64,000 nt of DNA, from assembly GCA_016721845.1 (NCBI GenBank), contig JADKHK010000013.1:62001-126000 (forward strand), read 5' to 3'. This DNA comes from Lysobacterales bacterium (GTDB lineage: Bacteria; Pseudomonadota; Gammaproteobacteria; Xanthomonadales; Ahniellaceae). The translations under genes were made by a program, and so were the position numbers. Of this stretch, positions 48,553-57,883 are shown piece by piece; position 1 is the stretch's first letter; every line of letters begins with the position of its first letter. The notes beneath the pieces were generated by a model that worked only from the letters and a program-made list of their open reading frames with translations, had not been told where the DNA came from and did no database searches.

Positions 48553-49857
48553 CTAGGGTTCGGACGCATCCAACGCACGGTCCACCAAGGTGACGAACGC
48601 CTCGACACCACGACGCAGTCCGGCTTCATCGATCATGAATTTCGGCGAGTGATTGGTCGGTGCCTTGCTCGTGTAGATCTCGGGGGAAGTGACGCCCAGT
48701 CGGAAGAAGAACGCCGGCACCTGTTCAGCGTAGTACGCGAAGTCTTCGGACGACGTCATATAACCCGCGTCCAGAACCTGGTCCGGAAACATCGTGGTCA
48801 ACGCCGCAATCGAGCGTGAGGACAGCGTCGGATCATTAACCAATACCGGCATCCCCGCCTTGATCGAGACGGCCGCGGAGGCGCCGGCGCTCTCTGCGAT
48901 CGCGGTTGCCGTGCGTTCCAGTCGATGCGCGAGATCGGCACGCGTCTCGGGCGTGAAGCTGCGAATCGAGCCGATCATTCTGACCTCGTCGGGAATGATG
49001 TTCTCGCGCAGTCCGCCATGGATCGCGCCGAAACTGAGGACCGCCGGCGCGGTGGCGAGATCGGTCTGGCGGGCGATGATGGTGTTCGCGCCGAGCACGA
49101 TCTGGCTGGCCACGTTGATCGGATCGACGCCCATCCAGGGGCGGGCACCGTGCGTCTGCTGGCCGCGAATGACGATGTCGAAGGTGTCATAAGCGGCCAT
49201 CATCGGGCCGCTGCGCACGCCAATCTGCCCGACATGAAGATTGCTCGCCACGTGCAGACCGAACATGGCACGAGGTGTGAAACCATCGAATGCGCCCTCG
49301 GCGATCATCCGCGGCGCACCGCCGGTCTCGCCATCGGGTGGACCTTCCTCGGCCGGCTGAAAGACGAACAACACCGTGCCGTGCAGTTCATCCCGGCGCG
49401 CCGCGAGCAGCTTCGCCGTGGCCAACAGGATGGCGACGTGGGCATCGTGGCCGCAGGCGTGCATGACCCCTGTATCGATGCCGCGATACGTCGTCGTCAC
49501 GGTCGAGGCGAAAGGCAGGCCGGCCGGCTCGGTGACCGGCAGGGCATCCATGTCGGCCCGCAAGGCGACAGCCGGCCCCGGCCGCGCACCGCGCAGCACG
49601 CCCAATACGCCCGTGACGGCGATGCCCTCACGTACCTCCAGGCCGAAGCCGCGCAACTCCCGCGCGACCAGCGCGGCAGTCCGTAGTTCGCGATTGCCGA
49701 GTTCGGGATGCTGGTGGATATCGCGCCGCCAATGGATCAGCTGCGGCTCGATCGCATCCAGCACCCGATGGTCGAGCAACGGCCGCTCTTGCGCGACGGC
49801 AAGGCCGGCGTGAATGGCCAGCGTCAGCGCCAGCAGTTGCATGGCACCGTGCTTCAT
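48553..49857 (-). CDS. M20 family amidohydrolase, exported
   Basis: 434 residues. A signal peptide (MQLLALTLAIHAGLAVAQ) makes it periplasmic or secreted. The M20 metal ligands are in VALRADMDALPV, MHACGHDAHVAIL, QPAEEGPPDG and the His of MFGLHVASN; the dimerisation domain is present (GQQTHGARPWMGVDPI). Related enzymes remove N-acyl groups from amino acids such as hippurate, IAA-amino acids or N-acetyl-cysteine; the exact substrate cannot be read. Its ATG overlaps the stop of the upstream membrane gene (ATGA). Confidence 0.88.
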   Translation of the reverse strand: MKHGAMQLLALTLAIHAGLAVAQERPLLDHRVLDAIEPQLIHWRRDIHQHPELGNRELRTAALVARELRGFGLEVREGIAVTGVLGVLRGARPGPAVALRADMDALPVTEPAGLPFASTVTTTYRGIDTGVMHACGHDAHVAILLATAKLLAARRDELHGTVLFVFQPAEEGPPDGETGGAPRMIAEGAFDGFTPRAMFGLHVASNLHVGQIGVRSGPMMAAYDTFDIVIRGQQTHGARPWMGVDPINVASQIVLGANTIIARQTDLATAPAVLSFGAIHGGLRENIIPDEVRMIGSIRSFTPETRADLAHRLERTATAIAESAGASAAVSIKAGMPVLVNDPTLSSRSIAALTTMFPDQVLDAGYMTSSEDFAYYAEQVPAFFFRLGVTSPEIYTSKAPTNHSPKFMIDEAGLRRGVEAFVTLVDRALDASEP

Positions 49858-50258
49858 GCCGTTCGGCCTGCGCCGAGGCGAGCGCCGAGCAAGGCTGACG
49901 GAATCGGCAACATCAGGCCGAGCATGCTCATCCACAGCGGATGCGGCAACATCACGACGTTGTAGATGATGCCCGCGAGCATGAACGCCGCGACGAACAG
50001 CGCGCAGGTCCGCGGCCACGCGCGGGACACGCGCGCCGCCACTGCGCCGCCGACGAGACTGCCGAGCCCCCATGCGAACAGCACCGTCACCAAGGCGGCC
50101 GTCGGCAGCTTCGCGACATGGGCCGCCACCTGCGCAGGATCATGAAAATCCATGCCCGGCGGCGCCGGAAACCAGTGCAGATTGACAGTTTCGATCATGC
50201 CCACGACGAAGCCGCAGGCCACGATGCCGATCAGCACCGCAAGGAATTGCCGAATCAT
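49854..50258 (-). CDS. Small membrane protein of unknown function
   Basis: 134 residues with four hydrophobic segments (FLAVLIGIVACGFVVGM, ALVTVLFAWGLGSLVGG, ALFVAAFMLAGIIYNVV and a Pro/Leu-rich last one). Family not recognised. The last codon overlaps the start of the M20 gene. A short acidic loop with two His lies between helices one and two (DFHDPAQVAAHVAK). Confidence 0.65.
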   Translation of the reverse strand: MIRQFLAVLIGIVACGFVVGMIETVNLHWFPAPPGMDFHDPAQVAAHVAKLPTAALVTVLFAWGLGSLVGGAVAARVSRAWPRTCALFVAAFMLAGIIYNVVMLPHPLWMSMLGLMLPIPSALLGARLGAGRTA

Positions 50259-50306
50259 CCGTTCACTCCGTCGGAACCGGTGCGGGAGCGTCGCCGATCG
50301 CCGCCG

Positions 50307-51941
50307 CTACTGCAACTTGGAACCCCGCAGCGACAGCACGTGGGGCGGCGCCGCGAACGTGTCGCTGCGTGCCGCATCCCAGAACACCTTGAACACCGGA
50401 TGTTCGGGCGTCCCGTCGCGCAACTCGCCCGGCTTGGCCCACACATGCAAGGCCGCGAGCGAGCGAACTTCGGTCGACGACACGCGCCGGATCAAATGCT
50501 CCGGCCCCAGTTCGCGCGGATGTTCCAGGCCGGCGGCGGCGATCAGTTCGCGCAGCGCCTTCAGGGTGTTGGCGTGGAACTGGTAGACGCGCTCGGCCTT
50601 GTCCGGCACCACCAGCGCGCGTTGGCGCAGTGCGTCCTGCGTGGTCACGCCCGTCGGGCAACGGCCGGTGTGGCAACTCTGTGCCTGGATGCAGCCCAGC
50701 GCAAACATGAAGCCACGCGCGGAATTGCAGAAGTCGGCGCCGAGCGCCAAGGTGCGCGCGATGTCGAATGCGGTGACGATCTTGCCGCTGGCGCCGAGTT
50801 TGATGCGATCGCGCAGACCAAGACCGACCAAGGTGTTGTGCACCAGCATCAGCGCTTCGCGCAACGGCGCGCCGACATGGTCGGTGAATTCCAGCGGCGC
50901 GGCGCCGGTCCCGCCTTCGCCGCCATCGACCACGATGAAATCGGGCACGAGGCCGGTCTCCTGCATCGCCTTGGCGATACCGAACCACTCCCACGGGTGT
51001 CCGATCGCGAGTTTGAACCCGGTCGGCTTGCCGCCCGACAATTCACGCAATTCAGCGACGAATTCGAGCAGTCCGCGTGGGGTCGAGAACGCCGAATGCC
51101 GCGCCGGCGAGACGCAGTCGACGCCGACCGGCACGCCGCGCGCCTCGGCGATTTCCGCGGTCACCTTGGCGCCCGGAAGCACGCCGCCGTGTCCGGGTTT
51201 CGCGCCTTGCGACAATTTCACCTCGATCATCTTCACTGCGTCGAACGCTGCGTTCTCGCGAAAGCGCTCGCGCGAGAACGAGCCATCGCCGTTGCGGCAG
51301 CCGAAGTAGCCGCTACCGATCTCCCAGACCAGGTCGCCGCCCATTTCCCGGTGATAACGAGAAATCGAGCCTTCGCCGGTGTCGTGATGGAAGCCACCCC
51401 GCTTGGCGCCGGCATTCAAGGCGCGGATCGCGTTCGCACTGAGTGCGCCGAAACTCATCGCCGAGATGTTGAATACGCTCGCCGAATACGGGCTGGCGCA
51501 GCGCTCGCCGCCGATCGCGATGCGGAAGTCGTGTGTGGGCGGATCGGTCGGCGCGATCGAGTGGTTGATCCACTCGTATTGCGCGGCATAGACATCCAGT
51601 TGCGTCCCGAATGGGCGCTTGTCGACCTCGTTCTTGGCGCGCTGATAGACGATCGAGCGCTGCACCCGCGAGAACGGCAGTTCCTCCGTGTCGTCTTCCA
51701 GCAGGTACTGGCGAATCTCGGGACGAATGCGCTCGAAGAAGAAGCGGAAGTGCGAAAGCAGGGGATAGTTGCGACGGATGGCCTGACGCGATTGCGTCAG
51801 GTCGCGCAGGCCGACCAGCACCAGGGCCGCGAAACCCGCGAAGGCCAGCCACCATGCCGGTGCAAGCATAGTGGCCGCCCACAGGCTGGCGATTGCGGAC
51901 ACGCAGACGATCGCGAAGGCGAAAAAGCGCGAGGGCAGCAT
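50307..51941 (-). CDS. FMN-binding glutamate synthase family protein (GltB-like domain only)
   Basis: 544 residues. Two hydrophobic segments at the N-terminus (AIVCVSAIASLWAATM, WWLAFAGFAALVLVGL) anchor a GltS alpha-subunit FMN/barrel domain: FNISAMSFGALSANAIRALN, GAKRGGFHHDTGEGSISRYH, KLSQGAKPGHGGVLPG, VVDGGEGGTGAAP, and the 3Fe-4S-type Cys cluster in CIQAQSCHTGRCPTG. No glutaminase domain is present, so it is not a normal glutamate synthase; such stand-alone proteins are widespread and poorly characterised. Confidence 0.87.
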   Translation of the reverse strand: MLPSRFFAFAIVCVSAIASLWAATMLAPAWWLAFAGFAALVLVGLRDLTQSRQAIRRNYPLLSHFRFFFERIRPEIRQYLLEDDTEELPFSRVQRSIVYQRAKNEVDKRPFGTQLDVYAAQYEWINHSIAPTDPPTHDFRIAIGGERCASPYSASVFNISAMSFGALSANAIRALNAGAKRGGFHHDTGEGSISRYHREMGGDLVWEIGSGYFGCRNGDGSFSRERFRENAAFDAVKMIEVKLSQGAKPGHGGVLPGAKVTAEIAEARGVPVGVDCVSPARHSAFSTPRGLLEFVAELRELSGGKPTGFKLAIGHPWEWFGIAKAMQETGLVPDFIVVDGGEGGTGAAPLEFTDHVGAPLREALMLVHNTLVGLGLRDRIKLGASGKIVTAFDIARTLALGADFCNSARGFMFALGCIQAQSCHTGRCPTGVTTQDALRQRALVVPDKAERVYQFHANTLKALRELIAAAGLEHPRELGPEHLIRRVSSTEVRSLAALHVWAKPGELRDGTPEHPVFKVFWDAARSDTFAAPPHVLSLRGSKLQ

Positions 51942-52001
51942 GGCGGACTCCGGCAGGACGACTCGTGCAATTTACGGCATCGCGTGCGCGCGGGCGATGC
52001 C

Positions 52002-53036
52002 TCAGGCGCGCGTCGCGAACACGGTGATTTCCTCGCGATCGTGATACAGCTGCTTGGCACGCAGATCGAGCTCGAACGGTACCGCCGCGCGCATCGCCTC
52101 GAAGCATCGTTGCACTTCGGGCCAGCGCTTCTTCATCGGCAGCTTGAGGTTGAACATGGTGTGCCGGCACCAGCCTTCGCGCAACCACGTCGCCATGCGT
52201 TCGGCGACCTTGATCGGCTGTTCGACCATGTCGCAGACCATCCACTCCACCGGTTTGTTCGGCTGGTACCGAAAGCCGTCGGCGCGCAGATGTTCGACGA
52301 TCCCGGTGGCCATCAACGACTCCGCCATCGCGCCGTTATCGACCGCGAAGGTGCGGATCGAACGGCGCACGAATTGGTAGGTCCAGCCGCCGGGACAGGC
52401 GCCGAGATCGACGGCGGTCATGCCCGGTTGCAGCCAGCGCCCGCGTTCGTCGTCGTCGAGCAGGACCAGAAAGGCTTCTTCGAGCTTGAGTGTGGAGCGG
52501 CTCGGTGCATCGGACGGAAAGCGCAGGCGCGGAATGCCGCCTTTCCATGGCGCGGTTTCGGCATGGGTCGCAATCGATACATCGATCTGCGTACCGCTGT
52601 GCGCGAACAAGTGCAGGCGGTGCATGCTGCGCGCGTCGAAGCGCTTTTCGCGCTTCAACGCGGTCGCCATCGCGGATTCGAAGCTGCGCGCAAACGCACG
52701 CAATTGTTCGCCATCCGGACTGTCCGCGGTTTCGACCCAGACATCGCTGAGCATCACGCCCGACGCCTTCACATCAGTGAGGATCGGTCCGACCCGATCC
52801 TTCGGATCCAGAGCTTCGAACGACGCGCGCACGGGCAGCAATTGCCGCACGAAGATCAATTCACGAACGCGAAGCTTTCGTTGCGGCGGCTGGTGCACAT
52901 GCAATTCGACGAAGCCGCTGTCGCGTCGGGTCTGCGCATAACCGGCACCGCCACGTGCAGCGAGTTCGTGCTCCAGTTCCTGCGCGCATTCGGGTTCAAA
53001 ACCGGTGCGGGTGAGGGCGATCAGACGTTGAGTCAC
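52002..53036 (-). CDS. rlmM: 23S rRNA 2'-O-ribose C2498 methyltransferase RlmM
   Basis: 344 residues, somewhat short of E. coli RlmM (366). N-terminal THUMP-like part (LTRTGFEPECAQELEHELAA) and C-terminal Rossmann methyltransferase with AdoMet motif AVDLGACPGGWTYQFV and catalytic lysines in NLKLPMKKRW. Modifies C2498 of 23S rRNA before ribosome assembly. Single gene; divergent from the M36 peptidase. Confidence 0.93.
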   Translation of the reverse strand: MTQRLIALTRTGFEPECAQELEHELAARGGAGYAQTRRDSGFVELHVHQPPQRKLRVRELIFVRQLLPVRASFEALDPKDRVGPILTDVKASGVMLSDVWVETADSPDGEQLRAFARSFESAMATALKREKRFDARSMHRLHLFAHSGTQIDVSIATHAETAPWKGGIPRLRFPSDAPSRSTLKLEEAFLVLLDDDERGRWLQPGMTAVDLGACPGGWTYQFVRRSIRTFAVDNGAMAESLMATGIVEHLRADGFRYQPNKPVEWMVCDMVEQPIKVAERMATWLREGWCRHTMFNLKLPMKKRWPEVQRCFEAMRAAVPFELDLRAKQLYHDREEITVFATRA

Positions 53037-53183
53037 CGGCCGGTTCCTCCGGCAACACGCAGTGCGGACCGTTGTGCGATTGCATATTGCGACCGCAACG
53101 ATGAAGGATCAGAATCTGGCGGCTTGCTGAAGCACAAGTGAATCATTCGATTCACATCCATTCTTGCGATCGAGGTAATAAGC

Positions 53184-56100
53184 ATGGCACCGAGGGTAAC
53201 GGGGAATTCGAGTAGCGGGCGACGAGTGTCGCCGACGATTCGCGCTTTGGCGATGATGGTAACGGCGACGCTGGCACAGTCGGCGCTGACAAAGGATCTC
53301 GCACCGATCGATCGCTGGGCCGATGCTCGGCCTGCAGCACGTGCGCATGCGCCGGTGATCGGCGCTGGCTTGCTGTCCGAATTCCGTGGTCATGTCGACG
53401 ACCGTCTCGGTGTGCCGACCTTCCTTTGGGCCGGCCCGGATGCTTCGCGTTCGCCGATGAGTCCGACCGTCGGCACGCCTGAAGGCATTGCCCGCGTGCA
53501 TCTCAAGCGACTTGCCGATGCCTACAAGGTCGGTGCCGACCAGATCGATGCGCTGCAGGTGGTGAATACGTCGCGGCTGAAGAATGGCTCGCAGATCGTG
53601 CAGCTTCAGAACGCCGCCGGTGGTATCGAGGTGTTCCGCGAGCGCATTTCGGTGCTGATCAATCCGCGTGGCGATCTCGTTTCAGTGGGCGGCTACATCG
53701 CCAGCACGGACTTGATCGATGCGTCGATGCAGGCGCCCGGCGCACGTGCGGCAATGTTTGCAATGAGTGGTGCCGATGCTGCAGCGCTGGCACTGGCCGA
53801 CTACGGCTTCGATGCCGCGGCCGCCGCGTCAGCCTCGATCAGTCAGGGCGAAGGTGGCTTCCAGAACATCGCGCTGCCTGCTGCAGCCAACGGTGCGTCC
53901 TTGGCCGAGCCTGCGCGCGTCAAGCCGGTCTGGTTTCGCTCGGGCGCAGGGCTGATTCCGGCGCATTACGTCGAGGTCCAGGTCGCCGAGACGCCCGAAT
54001 CGTCTGCCGATTACTACGCTTACGTGATCAGCGCAAAGGACGGGCAGGTCTTGTTCCGTCACAACCAGACGGCCGAACATACCTATCGCGTCTACGCCGA
54101 AACGACCGGCGCCCTGCTGCCGTATCCGGGCCCGGAGGGCCGCGCCAATGCGCCGCATCCGACGGCCCAGCCGGACGGCGTGCAACCGCCCTTCGTGCCG
54201 TCGGTGTCGACGACCCTGACACAGGGACCGATTTCGAACCCTGCACACATCTGGCTTGCGCCCGGCGCGACGGAGACCACCGGCAACAACGCCGAAGCCT
54301 ATGCCGACTTCAACAATCCGGATGGGTTCAGTGCCGGCGACCTCCGTGGTGCCACCAACGGCGTGGACACGTTCAACTATGTCTACGACACCTCGCTGGA
54401 TGTCGGCGTCAACGCCACCCAGCGTCAGGCCGGGATCGTCAACCTGTTCTACATGAACAACTGGCTGCACGACTGGTACTACGACGCCGGCTTCGATGAA
54501 GCCTCGGGCAATGGCCAGGTGGTCAATTACTCCGGACTCGGAATCGGTGGCGACAGCATCAAGGCCGAAGCCCAGGATGCGAGTGGCACCAACAATGCCA
54601 ACATGTCGACGCCTTCGGACGGCGGTCGTCCGCGCATGCAGATGTACACCTGGTCCGGCCAGACACCGCGTCGCGTCGACTATCTGGCGGGCGTCGTGCT
54701 GCCGTCGGTGACCTCGGCCGTCGGCGTGCTGGTGACGCCGTCGGTGCCCGGCGCGACGGCGGACATCACGAATGACGTGGTGGTCGTTAACGATGGCAGC
54801 GTGACCGGCACCAACGGTACGACCACCGATGCCTGCCAGACGCCATTCGTCAACGATGCCGCCGTCAACGGCAAGATCGCCCTGGTCGATCGTGTCGCAG
54901 CGACGCGCGGCTGCAGCATTGGCACCACCCTCGCGAACGCACAGGCCAATGGTGCCATCGCCGTGTTGTTCATCAACACCAGCACGGTTGGCGTGAGCGT
55001 CACCGGGTCCTTGCCCGCCTTCACGATTCCGTATTTCTCGGTGTCCCTGGCAGATGGCAATGCGATCAAGGCCGCGATTGCGTCACCGACGACCGTGACC
55101 TTGCGCCTGCGTCGCGAACCGCCTGCGGTCTCGCGTGAAGGCGGTATCGACAACGCGGTCATCGCGCACGAGTGGGGCCACTACATCAGCAACCGCCTGG
55201 TCCAGAATTCGGCCGGCCTGACCAACAATACCGGTCGTGGCATGGGTGAAGGTTGGGCCGACTTCCATTCGCTGCTGATGCAGGTGAAGGAAGACGACGA
55301 TCTGGCGCCGAGCAACCCGAACTATGTCGGCACCTACAGTGTCGCCTCGCACTCGCAGTCCGGTCCGAGCACCTCGTATTTCCCGAACACCGGGCCGTAC
55401 TTCGGCATTCGTCGCTACCCGTATTCGACCAACTTCAACAAGGATCCGTTGACCTACGGTCATACGGTGACCGGCGCCGTCATCGACCCGTCCGTGCCGC
55501 GCAGCGCCAATGGTGCGGCCGACAACGCCGCAGTCCACAACATCGGTGAAGTCTGGGCCTCGATGCTGTGGGAGTGCTACACCGGCCTGCTGCGCGACAC
55601 CGGTCGACTCAGCTTCGCCGAGTCGCAGGACCGCATGAAGCGCTACATCATCGCGGGCTACAAGCTGACGCCACCGGCACCGACCATCCTGGAAGCGCGT
55701 GATGCCCTGCTGTCGGCGATCCAGGCCGAAGACGAGCAGGATTTCCAGATCTGCGCATCGGGCTTTGCGCGTCGCGGTGCGGGTTCGGGTGCGGTGGCAC
55801 CGGATCGGTTCTCCCTCACCAATGCCGGCACCGTTCAGAGCTTCGCGTTCGATTCGGCGGCTGAAGTGGTGTCCGCCACGCTCGACGACAGCACCGCCGC
55901 TTGCGATGCCGACGGCGAGCTCGACAATGAGGAAACCGGTGCGCTGAACGTCGTGGTTCGCAACTCCGGCTTCCAGTCGTTGTTGAACACCACGGTGACC
56001 GTGACCTCGCCGACCGCTGGCATCAGTTTCCCGAACGGCAACACGTTCGCGGTGCCTGCATCCGCGGCCTTCTCATCGGTGACGGTCGCGATTCCGGTTC

Positions 56101-56867
56101 GCGCTCAGGGCTTCGCGGCGATCGGCGGCGCGGTCTTCGATGTCGAGGTGAATGATCCTGCCCTCGACAATGCCGCGATCAACCAGTTCGAATTGCGCGT
56201 CAATGCCAATGTCGTGCCGAACTCGTCGCTGGTCGACACGTTCGAGTCCGACACCGCGTGGACCAAGCAGTTGGCCAGTCTCTACGGACCGGTTCCCGCA
56301 GGCACGATGAGCGATACCTTCTATTGGGGACAGCTGGCTTACTCGGCGACCGACCATACGCTGTACGGTCCGAACCTCGGCGGTCCGTTCGTGACTTGGC
56401 TGGTGTCGCCGCCCTTGGCGATGTCGGCTAGCGATCCGTTCGTGATGACCTACGACAGCGCACACAGCTTCGAAGCGCCGAACTGGGATGGTGGCGTCAT
56501 CGAGTACTCGACCAATGACGGTGCGACCTGGGCGGATATCACGACCTTGACCGGCGCGGCCCTGACGCCGGCGTATTCGGGCGCGCTCACGGCAACGAGT
56601 TTCTTCCCGTCGCGTCTCGCCTATCGTGCAACCAATGCGGCGTGGCCGAACTTCAACACCTATCGCATCGACATCCCGGCCGCATCGCCGGTCGCGGGAC
56701 AGACGATCCGCTTGCGCTTCGGTGTTGCCGCGGATTCTTCCGCCGCGGACTACGGCTGGGAAATCGACAACGTCAACGTGTCTGGCGTGAGCAATACGCC
56801 GTTCACCGCGGTCGTGGCGCATGTCGGCGGCTGCAATGCGGGCTTGTTCGGCGACGGCTTCGAATAA
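53184..56867 (+). CDS. Secreted M36 (fungalysin-type) metallopeptidase with PA insert and GDGFE tail
   Basis: 1,227 residues. A signal-like hydrophobic stretch (TIRALAMMVTATLAQSAL) is followed by an FTP-type propeptide, then the M36 catalytic domain. A PA domain (about residues 510-640) is inserted before the zinc site HEWGH (His662, Glu663, His666) with third ligand Glu689 in GEGWADF. The C-terminal half holds CARDB/Ig-like and jelly-roll regions. The last residues CNAGLFGDGFE form a short Cys-containing tail also seen, as I recall, on other secreted proteins of this order. Probably an extracellular protease for nutrient release. Confidence 0.9.
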   Translation: MAPRVTGNSSSGRRVSPTIRALAMMVTATLAQSALTKDLAPIDRWADARPAARAHAPVIGAGLLSEFRGHVDDRLGVPTFLWAGPDASRSPMSPTVGTPEGIARVHLKRLADAYKVGADQIDALQVVNTSRLKNGSQIVQLQNAAGGIEVFRERISVLINPRGDLVSVGGYIASTDLIDASMQAPGARAAMFAMSGADAAALALADYGFDAAAAASASISQGEGGFQNIALPAAANGASLAEPARVKPVWFRSGAGLIPAHYVEVQVAETPESSADYYAYVISAKDGQVLFRHNQTAEHTYRVYAETTGALLPYPGPEGRANAPHPTAQPDGVQPPFVPSVSTTLTQGPISNPAHIWLAPGATETTGNNAEAYADFNNPDGFSAGDLRGATNGVDTFNYVYDTSLDVGVNATQRQAGIVNLFYMNNWLHDWYYDAGFDEASGNGQVVNYSGLGIGGDSIKAEAQDASGTNNANMSTPSDGGRPRMQMYTWSGQTPRRVDYLAGVVLPSVTSAVGVLVTPSVPGATADITNDVVVVNDGSVTGTNGTTTDACQTPFVNDAAVNGKIALVDRVAATRGCSIGTTLANAQANGAIAVLFINTSTVGVSVTGSLPAFTIPYFSVSLADGNAIKAAIASPTTVTLRLRREPPAVSREGGIDNAVIAHEWGHYISNRLVQNSAGLTNNTGRGMGEGWADFHSLLMQVKEDDDLAPSNPNYVGTYSVASHSQSGPSTSYFPNTGPYFGIRRYPYSTNFNKDPLTYGHTVTGAVIDPSVPRSANGAADNAAVHNIGEVWASMLWECYTGLLRDTGRLSFAESQDRMKRYIIAGYKLTPPAPTILEARDALLSAIQAEDEQDFQICASGFARRGAGSGAVAPDRFSLTNAGTVQSFAFDSAAEVVSATLDDSTAACDADGELDNEETGALNVVVRNSGFQSLLNTTVTVTSPTAGISFPNGNTFAVPASAAFSSVTVAIPVRAQGFAAIGGAVFDVEVNDPALDNAAINQFELRVNANVVPNSSLVDTFESDTAWTKQLASLYGPVPAGTMSDTFYWGQLAYSATDHTLYGPNLGGPFVTWLVSPPLAMSASDPFVMTYDSAHSFEAPNWDGGVIEYSTNDGATWADITTLTGAALTPAYSGALTATSFFPSRLAYRATNAAWPNFNTYRIDIPAASPVAGQTIRLRFGVAADSSAADYGWEIDNVNVSGVSNTPFTAVVAHVGGCNAGLFGDGFE

Positions 56868-56879
56868 GCGTTCGGCAAT

Positions 56880-56917
56880 GAAAAAAACGAAGGGCGCCGC
56901 AAGGCGCCCTTCTGCTT
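56880..56917. terminator. Bidirectional rho-independent terminator
   Basis: Perfect 10-bp stem GAAGGGCGCC / GGCGCCCTTC with loop GCAA (nt 56889-56912). A run of A lies before it and TGCTTT after it, so it can end both the peptidase gene (+) and the deaminase gene (-). Confidence 0.85.
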
Positions 56918-56938
56918 TGCGGAACCGCGAGCGATCGT

Positions 56939-57499
56939 TCAGTAATTCGCGCCACCGCTGGCGCTGTAGAACGCGAGTACATCGCGACACTCGTTGCGCA
57001 GGAGGTCGCGCTTCACCGCCACGCCGCGCTTTTCCAGTTCGCCGATCCAGTCGGCGGGCAGCGGACCTTCGTCGAACTCGGTGAGGCTCATCACGTCCTC
57101 GGCGCGGGCGCCGATGTGCATCTCGTCGATGCCTGCCCAGAAGCTCGCGCCATAGCATTGGCAGCAGGGCTGCGCCGACGTGACCAGGACGTAGCGGCCG
57201 CCGCCCTCGTTCAGGCGGAAGCGCTGCAGGCGCTGTTGCGCGGTCAGGAAAGCCATGATCTCGGCGTGTGCGAGCGAACAGTTCTGCGGCATCACGCGAT
57301 TCACGCCAACGCTGACGAGCCTCCCTTCGCCGTCGAAAATCGCGGCACCGAACGGGCCGCCGGTGCCGAGTTCGACGTTCTTGCGGGCGAGCCCGGCGAC
57401 GAAGCGCATGCGCGAATCATCGTCGTCGAAGCGCGTCAGTGGATCGATGTCGGACGACACCCATGCGGGCAGGGTCAGGTGGACTTGGGCGTAGATCAT
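56939..57499 (-). CDS. Cytidine/guanine deaminase-like protein
   Basis: 186 residues, ATG 57499 with AGGA upstream. The deaminase zinc site is complete: His-Ala-Glu in SLAHAEIMAF and the two Cys in SAQPCCQCYGA. Similarity to bacterial guanine deaminases of the CDA fold is suggested by GGPFGAAIFDGEGRLVSVGVN. Substrate may be guanine or another purine/pyrimidine; not fixed by sequence. No purine-catabolism genes are nearby. Confidence 0.82.
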   Translation of the reverse strand: MIYAQVHLTLPAWVSSDIDPLTRFDDDDSRMRFVAGLARKNVELGTGGPFGAAIFDGEGRLVSVGVNRVMPQNCSLAHAEIMAFLTAQQRLQRFRLNEGGGRYVLVTSAQPCCQCYGASFWAGIDEMHIGARAEDVMSLTEFDEGPLPADWIGELEKRGVAVKRDLLRNECRDVLAFYSASGGANY

Positions 57500-57521
57500 G
57501 CTGCGTTCCTTCGGTGTTGCG

Positions 57522-57833
57522 TTACTGGATCGACGTGGCGTTCCGGGGGGTGCATTGGCCATCGACGCATTGGCAGCCGCTGATGTCTGCGCTGCCGCAG
57601 ACGCTGCTGCGGCCCTCGCGCAGGCAGGTCGCCCTCACGCCGGCGGGATCGGGCGTATGTGCGACATGCACGCACTGCAGGAATTCGCCGCAACAGTTGC
57701 CGACGTTCTTGACGGTGCAGTCCGCGTCCACGGCACAGGTGAGCGGCGATTCCGGTTCGGTCGTCGCGACCGTGTCCACGGTCGCGCAGGCGGCGAACAC
57801 CATCATTGCGAGGCAGCACATCACGATTCGCAT
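57522..57833 (-). CDS. Small cysteine-rich lipoprotein
   Basis: 103 residues. Lipoprotein-type signal (CCLAMMVFAACATV). The mature part has ten further Cys in a regular pattern (LTCAVDADCTVKNVGNCCGE and SGCQCVDGQC), probably disulfide-bonded, and would sit at the outer membrane. Family not named; the D-x-D-C and C-C pairing is like other secreted Cys-rich modules. Start 57833 follows a GGAG. Between the deaminase and the manganese exporter. Confidence 0.68.
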   Translation of the reverse strand: MRIVMCCLAMMVFAACATVDTVATTEPESPLTCAVDADCTVKNVGNCCGEFLQCVHVAHTPDPAGVRATCLREGRSSVCGSADISGCQCVDGQCTPRNATSIQ

Positions 57834-57883
57834 CGTCGGTACTCCGTTGTCGAGTGGGCAAAGGATCGCACGGTCCTCGGTGC

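Noticed and set aside
49941..53141. 1,066-codon plus-strand frame
   Set aside because: Antisense shadow of the membrane gene, the GltB-like gene and rlmM, which have clear family motifs.
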